Counted from the first letter of the stretch, positions 46,999 through 55,674 are shown. The stretch: DNA of 64,000 nt from Humidesulfovibrio mexicanus (GCF_900188225.1 NZ_FZOC01000001.1:124001-188000), one strand, 5' to 3'. Notes: generated by a model from the sequence alone, not told the origin. Program-made: numbers and translations.

Positions 46999-49116
46999 AT
47001 GTCCCAGAGCGCCAAATTCGCCGCCATCGACATCGACTACGCGAAATTCGCCAAGCACGGCGACATCATGCTCGCCATCGGCGTCGTCATCATCCTCATG
47101 GTGATGATGGTGCCCATGCCCACCCTGCTTCTGGACTTGCTGCTGACGTTCAGCATCTCCATTTCCATCGTTGTGCTCATTACCTGCATGTTCATGCAGT
47201 CTCCCATGGAGTTCAGCATCTTCCCATCGCTTCTGCTGGTCACCACGTTGATGCGCCTGTCGCTCAACGTCGCCTCCACCCGCCTCATCCTGCTCCACGG
47301 CGACGAAGGCACCTCCGCGGCCGGTTCGGTGATCCAAAGCTTCGGCGAATTCGTGGTTGGCGGCAACTATATCATCGGCCTGGTCATCTTCTTCATCCTC
47401 TTCACCATCAACAAGGTCGTCATCGTCTCGGGCATGACGCGCATAGCAGAAGTTGCGGCACGCTTCACCCTCGACTCCATGCCCGGCAAGCAGATGGCAA
47501 TCGAGGCGGACCTGAACGCCGGGCTCATCGACGAGCCCGAGGCCACGCGTCGGCGCGACAAGATCCGCAAGGAGGCCGACTTCTACGGCGCCATGGACGG
47601 TGCGGGCAAGTTCGTCCAGGGCGACGTGAAGGCCGGGCTCATCATGCTCCTGATCAACATTGTCGGCGGCTTTTTCATCGGCGTGTTCCAGAAGGACATG
47701 GCCTGGCTGGACGCCGCGCGCACATACACCCTGCTCACCATCGGCGATGGTCTGGTGGCCACGATCCCCTCGCTTATCATCTCCACCGCGTCGGGCATCA
47801 TCGTTTCCCGCGCGGCGGCCGAGGCCAAGATGGGCGAAGAGTTCCTGGGCCAGCTGACCTTCCACCACAGGGCGCTCAAGCTCGTTTCGGGCATCCTGCT
47901 GGTGTTCGCCCTGGTGCCGGGTCTGCCCACCCTGCCCTTCATCACCTTCAGCGTGCTCATCTTCTGGATCGCCCGCATGGCCGAGCGTGCCCACCCGGGG
48001 CTTTCCTCCGGCGATGCTTCGGCAAAGGCCAAGGCCGATGCGCCCAAGCTCGACACCCCGGAAGAGGTGCAGTCGCTTCTGCCTCTGGATCAATTGGAAC
48101 TGGAAGTCGGCTATGGCCTCATCCCCCTGGTGGACGAGGAGCAAAACGGCAACCTGCTCTCGCGCATCCGCAGCATCCGCCGCCAGTTCGCCCTGGACAT
48201 GGGCGTTGTCATTCCCTCGCTGCACCTGCGCGACAACCTGCAACTCAAGCCCGGCGAATACCGCGTGCTGGTGAAGGGCAACCCCATCGCCTCGGCCGAA
48301 ATCCTCATCGACCACTTCCTGGCCATGGACCCCGGCGACGCCAAGCACAAGATCGAGGGCGTGGCCACGGTGGAGCCCGCCTTCAATCTGCCCGCCGTGT
48401 GGATTCCGGAAGGCCGACGCGAGGCCGCGATGCTGGCCGGGTACACCGTGGTGGACCCCTCCACCGTGGTGGCCACGCACCTGACGGAAGTGTTCCGCCG
48501 CAACCTGCACGAGTTCCTTGGCCGACAGGAGGTGCAGGAACTGCTGAACAACCTGGCCAAACGCGCGCCCAAGGCCGTGGAAAACCTGGTGCCCGGCGTC
48601 CTCCCCCTCGGCACGGTGCAAAAGGTGCTGCAGAATCTCGTGCGCGAGGGCATCTCCATCCGCGACATGCTCTCCATAGCCGAGGCCCTGGCCGACTATG
48701 GCCCGGCGGTGCAGGACGCCAACATGCTCACCGAATACGTGCGGTCGCGCATGGGCCGCACCATCATCAAGGGCTACCTCGCCAGCGACAACTCCCTGCC
48801 CATCGTCACGCTCTCCGGCGACATCGACCAGACGCTTGCCGGCAGCCTGCGCAACACCGACCAGGGCGGCTACCTCGCGCTTGAGCCCCACAAGGCCCAG
48901 CAGATCATCAAGGCCATCGCCACCGCCCAAGAAAAATGCGGTCGGCACCGATGGCCAGCCCGTACTGCTCACCACGCCGCAGGTACGGCCGCACTTGGCC
49001 CAATTGTTGCTTCGCTTCCTGCCGACAATGCCTGTGATCTCGCAGGCGGAGATACCGGCGGATATCAGGATACAGTCCCTTGCAACCGTCAAACTGAGCT
49101 GATGCCATGCACGTAA
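46999..49116 (+). CDS. flhA: Flagellar biosynthesis protein FlhA, apparent frameshift near the C-terminus
   Basis: This export-gate protein reads normally for about 645 residues: eight or so N-terminal membrane spans, then GMTRIAEVAARFTLDSMPGKQM and the cytoplasmic domains. At an A5 run (48932-48936) the frame departs. The forward frame ends in an odd Cys/Pro/Ala-rich tail at 49116 and overlaps flhF. Shifting by +1 gives GQPVLLTTPQVRPHL, LLLRFLPTMPV and QAEIPADIRIQSLATVKLS, the normal FlhA end, stopping at 49102, four bases before flhF. Removing one A would give 700 residues. It may be a mutation, phase variation or sequencing error. Confidence 0.9.
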   Translation: MSQSAKFAAIDIDYAKFAKHGDIMLAIGVVIILMVMMVPMPTLLLDLLLTFSISISIVVLITCMFMQSPMEFSIFPSLLLVTTLMRLSLNVASTRLILLHGDEGTSAAGSVIQSFGEFVVGGNYIIGLVIFFILFTINKVVIVSGMTRIAEVAARFTLDSMPGKQMAIEADLNAGLIDEPEATRRRDKIRKEADFYGAMDGAGKFVQGDVKAGLIMLLINIVGGFFIGVFQKDMAWLDAARTYTLLTIGDGLVATIPSLIISTASGIIVSRAAAEAKMGEEFLGQLTFHHRALKLVSGILLVFALVPGLPTLPFITFSVLIFWIARMAERAHPGLSSGDASAKAKADAPKLDTPEEVQSLLPLDQLELEVGYGLIPLVDEEQNGNLLSRIRSIRRQFALDMGVVIPSLHLRDNLQLKPGEYRVLVKGNPIASAEILIDHFLAMDPGDAKHKIEGVATVEPAFNLPAVWIPEGRREAAMLAGYTVVDPSTVVATHLTEVFRRNLHEFLGRQEVQELLNNLAKRAPKAVENLVPGVLPLGTVQKVLQNLVREGISIRDMLSIAEALADYGPAVQDANMLTEYVRSRMGRTIIKGYLASDNSLPIVTLSGDIDQTLAGSLRNTDQGGYLALEPHKAQQIIKAIATAQEKCGRHRWPARTAHHAAGTAALGPIVASLPADNACDLAGGDTGGYQDTVPCNRQTELMPCT

Positions 49117-50198
49117 AGACATTCAAGGGAATCGACGCACAGGCCGCGCTGGCCAAGGTGAAGGCCGAACTTGGTGACGAGGCCATCATCCTGAACACCA
49201 AAACCGTGCGCAACGCCGCGGGCAAGTGCTGCGAAATCACCGCGGCCATCGACCCACGAAGCGCCGTGCCAACTCCGCGCCAACAGGCCGACGGACGCGA
49301 AGCGACCGGCTTTCCCCTGCCGGACGAGACCCCGGCCGACTGGGCCTGCGAATGGCGGCAGATCAAGGACCAGCTCATGGCCCTGGTGAAGCCGCAATTG
49401 AACATGGACGAGCTGTCTCCCCGCCAGCGCGTGGCGATCAAGTATCTGGAGCGCGAAGAGGTCGACACCCAGGTGCTTCTGCGCGTGTTTCTGGACCTCA
49501 AGGCCGATCCTGAGCGGCCCATTCTGCCGGTGCTGGAAGGTGTGGCTCCGTGTTACGGCTTCGAGTCAAAAAAATGGCAGCAAAAATTCCATGTCTTTGC
49601 CGGTCCGCACGGTGTGGGCAAGACCCTTTCCCTCATACGCCTCGCCCTGCGCGAAAAGCACGCGCGCCCCAAGTCCCGCATCTGCGTTGTCGCGGCCGAT
49701 CAGGGACAAGGCAAAGGCAGGCTTGTGCTCCGGCATTATGCGGACCTTGCCGGGCTGGCCTTCCGCGAAGCGGGCAGCCTCGAAGAGATGCAGGAGTTTT
49801 TAAAGGAATCTGAGACGTTCGACATGGCGTTCATCGATCTGCCCGGACTGTGCGGGCAGACAACGCTGGCTGAACGGCTTGACGCCATTGGCCTGGCAAA
49901 CGGTTTTGATGTGGCTGCGCACCTGGTCCTGGCGCCCTATTTCGCGCCAAGCCAATACGCGCAAATCGCCAGCCGCTACGCCTGCCCCCAACTGAAAAGT
50001 CTCATCTGGACGAAACTGGACGAAGCCTGTAGTTTTGGAGCGTTGCTCAACATGGCGCGGCTCACGGAACTGCCCGTTTCCGCCCTGTCCTTCGGGCCTG
50101 GACTCAAAAACTCCATCGTCCCGGCCCAAAGCGACATGTTGTGGCGGCTGATCTTCAAGCATACGCTGCCCGGCAATCACGCCGAGCAGGCCGCATAA
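49107..50198 (+). CDS. flhF: Flagellar biosynthesis GTPase FlhF
   Basis: This 363-residue SRP-like GTPase sets the number and polar placement of flagella. The N-terminal MHVKTFKGIDAQAALAKVK is the FlhF start signature. A P-loop GPHGVGKTLS is at about residues 167-176, and the NG-type domain continues with DLPGLCG in place of the usual DTAG. That substitution is notable, since DTAG normally contacts the nucleotide. It begins four bases after the restored flhA stop and is followed by flhG. Confidence 0.9.
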   Translation: MHVKTFKGIDAQAALAKVKAELGDEAIILNTKTVRNAAGKCCEITAAIDPRSAVPTPRQQADGREATGFPLPDETPADWACEWRQIKDQLMALVKPQLNMDELSPRQRVAIKYLEREEVDTQVLLRVFLDLKADPERPILPVLEGVAPCYGFESKKWQQKFHVFAGPHGVGKTLSLIRLALREKHARPKSRICVVAADQGQGKGRLVLRHYADLAGLAFREAGSLEEMQEFLKESETFDMAFIDLPGLCGQTTLAERLDAIGLANGFDVAAHLVLAPYFAPSQYAQIASRYACPQLKSLIWTKLDEACSFGALLNMARLTELPVSALSFGPGLKNSIVPAQSDMLWRLIFKHTLPGNHAEQAA

Positions 50199-50209
50199 GG
50201 CGAGGAACA

Positions 50210-51040
50210 ATGGCACGCACGGCTCTCCCCCTGGTCTTTTCCGTCACCTCCGGCAAGGGCGGCGTGGGCAAGACCAACATTTCCGTCAATCTGGCTTGCA
50301 CGCTCACCCGCATGGGCAAGCGCGTGGTCATCCTCGACGCGGATCTCGGCCTGGCCAACGTGGATGTGATCCTGGGACTTGCGCCCAAGTTGAATTTGTT
50401 CCACTTGTTCAACGAAGGCATGACGCTCAAGGATATCCTCTTCGACACTCCGTACGGCTTCCGCATCCTTCCGGCCGCCTCTGGCGTCAGCGACATGGTG
50501 AACCTCACCACCGGCCAGAAGCTCGACCTGCTGGAATCCATGGACTATCTGGAAGGCGACATCGACCACCTCATCGTGGACACCGGCGCGGGCATCAACG
50601 ACAACGTCCTCTATTTCAACATCGCGGCCCAGGAGCGCCTGGTGGTGCTCACCACCGAGCCCACCTCCCTCACCGACGCCTATGCCCTCATCAAGGTGCT
50701 CAAGCTCAATCACGGCGTGGACCGCTTCCGCGTACTGGTGAACATGGCCAAGGACGAACGAACGGCCAAGGAAATCTTCATCAAGCTGTACAAGGCCTGC
50801 GACCACTTCCTTTCCGGCGTCTCGCTGGACATGGTGGGATTCATCCCCACAGATCCCCTGGTGCGCAAGGCGGTGATCAACCAAACCCCCTTCGCTGTTG
50901 CAAGCCCCGATTGTCCGGCCAGTGTGGCCATCGCCAAGGCGGCAGAAAAGATCAACACCTGGAAAGTCACGGCAAAAGCAGATGGAAACATTAAGTTCTT
51001 CTGGAAAAAGCTGCTCTTCCAGGAGCAGTCCGTGGCGTGA
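50210..51040 (+). CDS. flhG: Flagellar number regulator FlhG (MinD/ParA-type ATPase)
   Basis: This 276-residue ATPase partners FlhF in limiting flagellar number. The deviant Walker A SGKGGVGKTN is near residues 14-23. DADLGLANVDVILG and VDTGAGINDNVLYF are the other MinD-type motifs. The ATG at 50210 follows GCGAGGAAC. The C-terminus is short and basic. It overlaps the proposed fliA start by 59 bases. Confidence 0.93.
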   Translation: MARTALPLVFSVTSGKGGVGKTNISVNLACTLTRMGKRVVILDADLGLANVDVILGLAPKLNLFHLFNEGMTLKDILFDTPYGFRILPAASGVSDMVNLTTGQKLDLLESMDYLEGDIDHLIVDTGAGINDNVLYFNIAAQERLVVLTTEPTSLTDAYALIKVLKLNHGVDRFRVLVNMAKDERTAKEIFIKLYKACDHFLSGVSLDMVGFIPTDPLVRKAVINQTPFAVASPDCPASVAIAKAAEKINTWKVTAKADGNIKFFWKKLLFQEQSVA

Positions 51041-51773
51041 GCTGGAGGCCGGAATAACGGCCTGGGCGCATTTCCCCCCGCGCGACCAGGAGCAGATCGT
51101 CCGCCATTACGCCCCCAAGATCCGCATTCTCGCCCTGCGCATGAAGAACAAGCTTCCGCAGAGCGTCGAACTCGGTGAGCTCATCAGCGCCGGAAGCATG
51201 GGGCTTTTGGACGCTCTGGGAAAGTTCCGGCCCGAGCTCGGGATCAAGTTCGACACGTACTCGGAAAACCGCATCAAGGGGGCGATGCTCGACGAGCTTC
51301 GGCGCATGGACTGGTTCTCGCGGGGGTTGCGGCAAAAGGTCAAGATGATCGACGAGGCCATGCGCCAGATCGAACACGAGACCGGTGCCGCCGCCACACA
51401 GGAACAGCTTTCCACCAAGACCGGGCTGTCGCCCAAGGAAGTGCAGAACGGCCTGGAAGCATTGCAAAACCAGATGTGCGTCAGCCTCGACGCCTTCCAG
51501 GAGAATTTCGTCGGCAGCAGGGAGTCCCTGACAGAGAACGAACCGTATCAGTCCACGGCCTTCCAAGAAATGGTTGACAAGATCGCAGGGCTCATAGAAG
51601 AGTTGACGCCTCGCGAGAAACTCGTCATATCCTTATATTACGGTGAAGAATTGAACATGAAGGAGACCGCGCAGGTCATGGACATCACAGAAGGGCGCGT
51701 GTCGCAACTACATTCACAGGCCCTGGCCAAGCTGCGCGACAGCTTCCGCAAACGCTACGAAACCGAAGGCTGA
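50982..51773 (+). CDS. fliA: Flagellar sigma factor FliA (sigma-28)
   Basis: This sigma factor directs late flagellar and chemotaxis genes. Region 2 is seen in HYAPKIRILALRMKNKLP to SAGSMGLLDALGKF and FDTYSENRIKGAMLDELRRMDW. Region 4 is in LTPREKLVISLYYGEELNMKETAQVMDITEGRVSQLH (quoted by parts: LTPREKLVIS, ITEGRVSQLHSQAL). I use the ATG at 50982 (263 residues) because no other start precedes region 2. The RBS is weak and the start lies inside flhG. Confidence 0.9.
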   Translation: METLSSSGKSCSSRSSPWRELEAGITAWAHFPPRDQEQIVRHYAPKIRILALRMKNKLPQSVELGELISAGSMGLLDALGKFRPELGIKFDTYSENRIKGAMLDELRRMDWFSRGLRQKVKMIDEAMRQIEHETGAAATQEQLSTKTGLSPKEVQNGLEALQNQMCVSLDAFQENFVGSRESLTENEPYQSTAFQEMVDKIAGLIEELTPREKLVISLYYGEELNMKETAQVMDITEGRVSQLHSQALAKLRDSFRKRYETEG

Positions 51774-51788
51774 GAGGAGAGAGACACC

Positions 51789-52169
51789 ATGCCGGCAGAC
51801 AAGAACATGCGCATTCTCGTTGTTGACGACTTCTCCACCATGCGCAAAATCATAAAGAACATCCTCCGCCAGCTCGGATTCAATAACGTTGTGGAAGCCG
51901 ATGACGGAACCACTGCCTGGGAGACATTGAACCGGGACAACATCGACTTCATCATTTCCGACTGGAACATGCCGCAGATGACCGGCATTGAACTTCTGCG
52001 CAAGGTCCGCGCCAGCGAGGAATACGCCAGCACCCCGTTCCTCATGGTCACGGCCGAAGCCCAGCAGGAGAACATCATCGAAGCGGTGCAGGCCAAGGTG
52101 TCCAACTACATCGTCAAGCCGTTCACTCCCGAAACCCTGGGCCAGAAGATCGACAAGATCTTCAGCTGA
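51789..52169 (+). CDS. cheY: CheY-like response regulator
   Basis: A 126-residue single receiver domain with the acidic pair in VVDDFSTMRK, the phosphoacceptor Asp in IISDWNMPQM, the Thr in MVTAEA and the Lys in VKPF. With no output domain it should bind the flagellar motor switch and change its rotation. Its placement straight after fliA fits the chemotaxis role. A GAGAGGAG precedes the ATG. Confidence 0.93.
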   Translation: MPADKNMRILVVDDFSTMRKIIKNILRQLGFNNVVEADDGTTAWETLNRDNIDFIISDWNMPQMTGIELLRKVRASEEYASTPFLMVTAEAQQENIIEAVQAKVSNYIVKPFTPETLGQKIDKIFS

Positions 52170-52202
52170 TGCCTGCACCCGTAGTGGGGAAGGCGTTTTT
52201 TC

Positions 52203-52910
52203 ATGGCTGCTGACCTGAAGAAGGCCGAGGCGGAACCAGGAGCGGAAGCGCCAAGACCGGCCGAAGTCGCCATCGACACAAGCGAAACGACGCGCGGGAC
52301 GCAGAAGGTCGAACTTGACCTGGAGGACGCTCCCTTTCTGGAAGAGGAAGAGGAAGCCCCAGCCGAACCGGAGAAGCCGACAGCGTCAGTCAGTCTGGAA
52401 GCGCCGCCGGAAGAAAAGAAACCGCTCGACAAGAAGAAGCTCATTCTCATAGCCGTTGCGGCACTGGTGCTGCTCATCGGGGCAGGGATTGCCGTCAAGC
52501 TGGTTTTCTTCGGCGCCAAGGACTCACCCAAACTCGAAGAGACGAAACAGACTGCCGCAGCCGAGGAACAGGCAGCGAACCAGACAGCGGCCGAACCGGA
52601 ACCACCAGAGATTCAGGTCCGGCTGGACCCTTTCTGGGTCGAGCAACGTGCGGAACAGGACCAGATACGGTTTCTCATTGTCCGCATTCTGGTGGGGACC
52701 AAGGATCCGTCCATCGCGAAGGAGTTTGAGGCGCGATTGCTCCCGGCGCGCAATGCGATTTTTTACTACCTCAAAAACAAGGACGTGCATTTCCTCGCTG
52801 ATGAGGAAAACACAGAAAAGCTAAAGGAAGAACTGCTGCTCGTCATTAATCAATACGTCACTGACGGCAAGTTCGACACCCTGATGTTCGAGGAATACGT
52901 GGTGAAGTAG
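52203..52910 (+). CDS. fliL: Flagellar basal body-associated protein FliL
   Basis: This 235-residue protein has an acidic, Pro/Glu-rich N-terminal region of about 77 residues, one membrane helix (LILIAVAALVLLIGAGIAVK), and a C-terminal FliL-type domain (IRFLIVRILVGTKDPSIAKEF, ending YVTDGKFDTLMFEEYVVK). FliL supports the stator around the motor. The cytoplasmic tail is longer than usual. It is directly followed by an unknown gene that starts one base after its stop. Confidence 0.85.
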   Translation: MAADLKKAEAEPGAEAPRPAEVAIDTSETTRGTQKVELDLEDAPFLEEEEEAPAEPEKPTASVSLEAPPEEKKPLDKKKLILIAVAALVLLIGAGIAVKLVFFGAKDSPKLEETKQTAAAEEQAANQTAAEPEPPEIQVRLDPFWVEQRAEQDQIRFLIVRILVGTKDPSIAKEFEARLLPARNAIFYYLKNKDVHFLADEENTEKLKEELLLVINQYVTDGKFDTLMFEEYVVK

Positions 52911-53249
52911 ATGGCCGCCAATCCGCTGGATATGCCCATTCTCATTTCCCAGCTTCCGAACGTGCAGTTGCTGATGGGGCCGCAGCACGCCCCTCACGAG
53001 GCCCAGCAAGCGCTTTTCAGCCAACTGGTGGCCGAGAACCAGAAGAAGGCAGAGCAAACCGTACAGGTCACCGAAAAGGGCGAGGGGGCGGAAGCCATGG
53101 GCCGCGACTCCGGCGGCAACAAAAACGCTTCCCAGAACAGCCCTCGCCAAGGCCAGCGTCCACCTCCCCAACAATCGGACCCGGCCCAAGGCGCTCCGGC
53201 GTCCAATGCGTCCCCCTGGGCGGGCAACATCATCAACGTCAAAATCTGA
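52911..53249 (+). CDS. Hypothetical protein of the flagellar cluster
   Basis: A 112-residue protein I do not recognise. It starts MAANPLDMPILISQLPNVQ, is helical and Gln-rich to about residue 50, then disordered with Gly/Asn/Pro/Gln, and ends WAGNIINVKI. There is no signal peptide. It starts one base after the fliL stop, so it is cotranscribed and may be a Desulfovibrio-specific flagellar accessory protein. That is inference from position alone. Confidence 0.65.
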   Translation: MAANPLDMPILISQLPNVQLLMGPQHAPHEAQQALFSQLVAENQKKAEQTVQVTEKGEGAEAMGRDSGGNKNASQNSPRQGQRPPPQQSDPAQGAPASNASPWAGNIINVKI

Positions 53250-53252
53250 TCC

Positions 53253-53507
53253 TCAACGGCCGGGCTTTTTCTTCCGACGCTCCGCCTCAAGCCGCTCCGC
53301 CTCTCGTTCCGCCTCCTCCTCGTCCTCGCGCTCCTCATTTTCCGTAGGAAAACGTCCGAAAAACCACAGATACAGCCATTTGGCACGCTCGGAGCGCAAG
53401 CGGGGCTCGCCAACGCGGCTGCCGCGCCGCGATTTCATACGATCCAGAAGATAGGCCAGCGCAAAGCCGAACAGCAACACGACAAAGGCGAAGATCCAGC
53501 CGGACAT
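53253..53507 (-). CDS. Small membrane protein, hypothetical
   Basis: An 84-residue protein with one N-terminal membrane helix (GWIFAFVVLLFGFALAYLL) and a highly charged Arg/Glu tail. The ATG has CAGGAGGAAG upstream. It is read against its neighbours: its stop lies three bases after that of the 52911 gene. No family is recognised. Confidence 0.65.
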   Translation of the reverse strand: MSGWIFAFVVLLFGFALAYLLDRMKSRRGSRVGEPRLRSERAKWLYLWFFGRFPTENEEREDEEEAEREAERLEAERRKKKPGR

Positions 53508-53606
53508 GGGCGCTTCCTCCTGGCTTTATGGCCAAGAATTTCCACATGCCTCCTGCATAGCGTGTTAAAAACCGAAACGCGAGGGAAAATCCACACAACC
53601 GGCGCA

Positions 53607-53635
53607 TTGCCTCTTGCCCCTCAAATGTGCATAAT
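53607..53635 (+). promoter_or_regulatory. Sigma-70-type promoter for the 53689 gene
   Basis: TTGCCT (53607-53612) and CATAAT (53630-53635) are 17 bases apart. The predicted start is about 47 bases before the ATG at 53689. Confidence 0.5.
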
Positions 53636-53688
53636 GTTCAGGCAATGCGGACATCGATGCAGAAACTCTCTCACGACAAGGAGTCCAT

Positions 53689-54246
53689 ATGCCCGTAGCA
53701 AGCGAGTTCACCCTGTTCAGCGGCGGCGCCCAGGGGGCCGAGGCGGAGTTCGGCAGGCAGGCCGAGCGCTTTGGCGTGCAGGAGATCAACTATTCATTCG
53801 AGGGCCACAAAATCGAACGAGCCCGAGGCTTGCGAATGCTCACCCAGGAAGAGCTGATGCGCAAGGATGTGAGCCTGACCTACGTTTCCAAACTGCTGGA
53901 CCGCAACTTCAGCAACGGGCCGCTTATCCGCATGGTGTTGCGCACCATCATGTACCAGGTTGACGCTGGGCTTGAGGTTTTTGTCGTGGGCGCCATTCTC
54001 GACAATGGCACAGTCAACGGCGGCACGGGATGGGGCGCGGAATTCGCCAAGATTTGCAACAAGCCCTTGTTCGTGTTCGACCAGGTCAAAAATGGCTGGT
54101 TCACGTGGGCGCACGGAGCCTGGGCTTCGGCTGGCGAGCCCGTCATCTCCAAAGCGCATTTCACAGGGACTGGAACACGCTTTCTGGAAGCCAACGGCAA
54201 GGCCGCTATTGCCTCACTCTTCGAAAAATCGTTCCCCAGCGCCTGA
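53689..54246 (+). CDS. SLOG-like Rossmann-fold protein, function unknown
   Basis: A 185-residue protein starting with FTLFSGGAQGAEAEFGRQAERFGV, a pattern like the nucleotide-binding start of SLOG/LOG-type or DprA-like Rossmann folds. Later it has VGAILDNGTVNGGTGWGAEFAK, a possible glycine-rich ligand loop, and KPLFVFDQVKNGWFTW. It has no signal or membrane segment. The AAGGAG before the ATG and its own promoter suggest a stand-alone gene. The ligand is not known. Confidence 0.6.
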   Translation: MPVASEFTLFSGGAQGAEAEFGRQAERFGVQEINYSFEGHKIERARGLRMLTQEELMRKDVSLTYVSKLLDRNFSNGPLIRMVLRTIMYQVDAGLEVFVVGAILDNGTVNGGTGWGAEFAKICNKPLFVFDQVKNGWFTWAHGAWASAGEPVISKAHFTGTGTRFLEANGKAAIASLFEKSFPSA

Positions 54247-54395
54247 TCGCGCTACGCCTCTTTCCCCCGCGCAGGGCCGCCAGCCACTCATGCTGAGACG
54301 GCCCGCGCTGCGGGGCGTGTCCGCAAGGCGTCCATGCGGAGCACAGGATTGCGCAAGTCCCTCCTCTTCAACCCGTCCGAACAACAGGTGCAGTC

Positions 54396-54815
54396 ATGCA
54401 GATTTCCGCCCTCCTGCTACTGGCCCTCACCATTACGGAGCTTATGCTCCTTTTCGTGGTCATCGCCTTCTATCTCCGTTTGCGCAAAAGTGAGGCGCTG
54501 ATCGCCAGAATGCAAACCAAGCAGGAGGAATTCCTGGTCAAGCTGCGCGCCAACGCGCAGTTGGAACAGGAATTGGTGGACAGCTTCGAACGGAGGCAGA
54601 ATGAACTGGCGAGACTGGACACCCAATTGACGGAACGCGTCGTCGCACTGAACAAACTCCTCAAACAGGCGGACGAATATGCACGTTCGCCGCAATTCCT
54701 TCGCCAAGTCATTCTCACAGGGCACAGGCAAGGCAAAAGCATCAAGGAACTCTCCAAGGCCACGGGCATTGGCGTGGACGAGGTGGAGCTGATCATCGAT
54801 CAAGCAGGGACCTAG
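54396..54815 (+). CDS. Membrane-anchored coiled-coil protein with HTH-like C-terminus (DUF2802-like)
   Basis: A 139-residue protein with one N-terminal membrane helix (LLLLALTITELMLLFVVIAFYL), a coiled coil at about 30-90, and a C-terminal segment GKSIKELSKATGIGVDEVELII resembling a helix-turn-helix. This layout is like DUF2802 proteins, which lie near flagellar and chemotaxis genes in other proteobacteria. Membership is my inference. It starts 10 bases before the 54826 gene and is likely cotranscribed with it. Confidence 0.62.
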   Translation: MQISALLLLALTITELMLLFVVIAFYLRLRKSEALIARMQTKQEEFLVKLRANAQLEQELVDSFERRQNELARLDTQLTERVVALNKLLKQADEYARSPQFLRQVILTGHRQGKSIKELSKATGIGVDEVELIIDQAGT

Positions 54816-54825
54816 GCGAAAAGCC

Positions 54826-55674
54826 ATGCGCATCGGCGGGTACGGCACCGGAGGTTTTCGACAAGACGGCGGGCGCGATCGCGCCGCCTCCTTCCGCGCC
54901 CGGCACAGCATCGGCCAACGCATCAAAGGGCGCATTCTCCGCAAGGAACCGAACGGGCTGTACTGGATTCTCGCCGGGGGCGAAGAATTGCTCGCACGGC
55001 TGGAAGTGCAGGCGGAACCCGGAAACGAACTGCTGTTCGTTGTGCGTGCCTTGACTCCGGAAATCATGTTGCAGGCACTGCCGGAGGGCATGAGCGCTGC
55101 GGATCTGCCGGGCCTTGTGCAACGCTTCCGCGCGGCGCGGGAGGTATTCGAGATACAGGACAGCCAATTGCTTTCAGGCCTCGTTGGCCTCCCGCCCGTA
55201 ACGGCAGCCCGCGTCGAGGCCTTCCGCGCCGCGCTGGCACAAAACGACGCGGCCTCCAAGCGCCTTGCCGATGTCCTGCGCCTGCTGGGGCAAGTCAACG
55301 CCCTGCTCCCTCCGGATGCCAGCCGCACGGCGGCATACGAACCCTGGCTGCTGCCTCAGGCGCGCAGACAGGAGGCGATCCGCACGGCCTCAGGCGGGCT
55401 TCGTTTGAGCGCGGTGGATGCCGCGGCTGGCGAAATGGAACTGACCGCCAGCCCCACGGAAGCAGGGATCAAACTCCTGTTCTCCGCGGAACGTCCCGAT
55501 GCGGCAACGGCAATGCTTGCGGAAGTCGCCACCCTGCTCTGCGGAGAACCGGTCCTGTCGGCCAACGTGACGGGGCCGACGCGTCTGCGCCCCAATCCAC
55601 TGGGGGGTGTGCTTGCCGAACTCTTCGGCACCTGCCCCTCCTGGTCCTCCGGTGGGCTGAACACCCGCGTGTAA
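54826..55674 (+). CDS. Hypothetical protein, possibly related to FliK-type hook-length proteins
   Basis: A 282-residue protein I cannot firmly place. After an Arg-rich start it has a beta-rich segment at about 30-85 (GQRIKGRILRKEPNGLYWIL, then ELLFVVRALTPEIMLQAL) that resembles the N-terminal module of FliK-like proteins. The rest is helical and Ala/Leu-rich. No membrane segment is seen. Its position after the DUF2802-like gene and downstream of flagellar genes supports a motility role only weakly. Confidence 0.6.
   Translation: MRIGGYGTGGFRQDGGRDRAASFRARHSIGQRIKGRILRKEPNGLYWILAGGEELLARLEVQAEPGNELLFVVRALTPEIMLQALPEGMSAADLPGLVQRFRAAREVFEIQDSQLLSGLVGLPPVTAARVEAFRAALAQNDAASKRLADVLRLLGQVNALLPPDASRTAAYEPWLLPQARRQEAIRTASGGLRLSAVDAAAGEMELTASPTEAGIKLLFSAERPDAATAMLAEVATLLCGEPVLSANVTGPTRLRPNPLGGVLAELFGTCPSWSSGGLNTRV

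Noticed and set aside
46662-48884. A long plus-strand open frame of about 740 residues spanning flhB and flhA
   Set aside because: It is a frame-shifted reading of flhB-flhA, with Arg/His/Pro-rich low-complexity composition. It was left out.
46882-49122. A long minus-strand open frame of about 746 residues opposite flhA
   Set aside because: It is antisense to flhA, rich in His/Gly/Asp/Val repeats typical of GC-rich shadow frames, and matches no family. The plus strand holds a recognisable FlhA.
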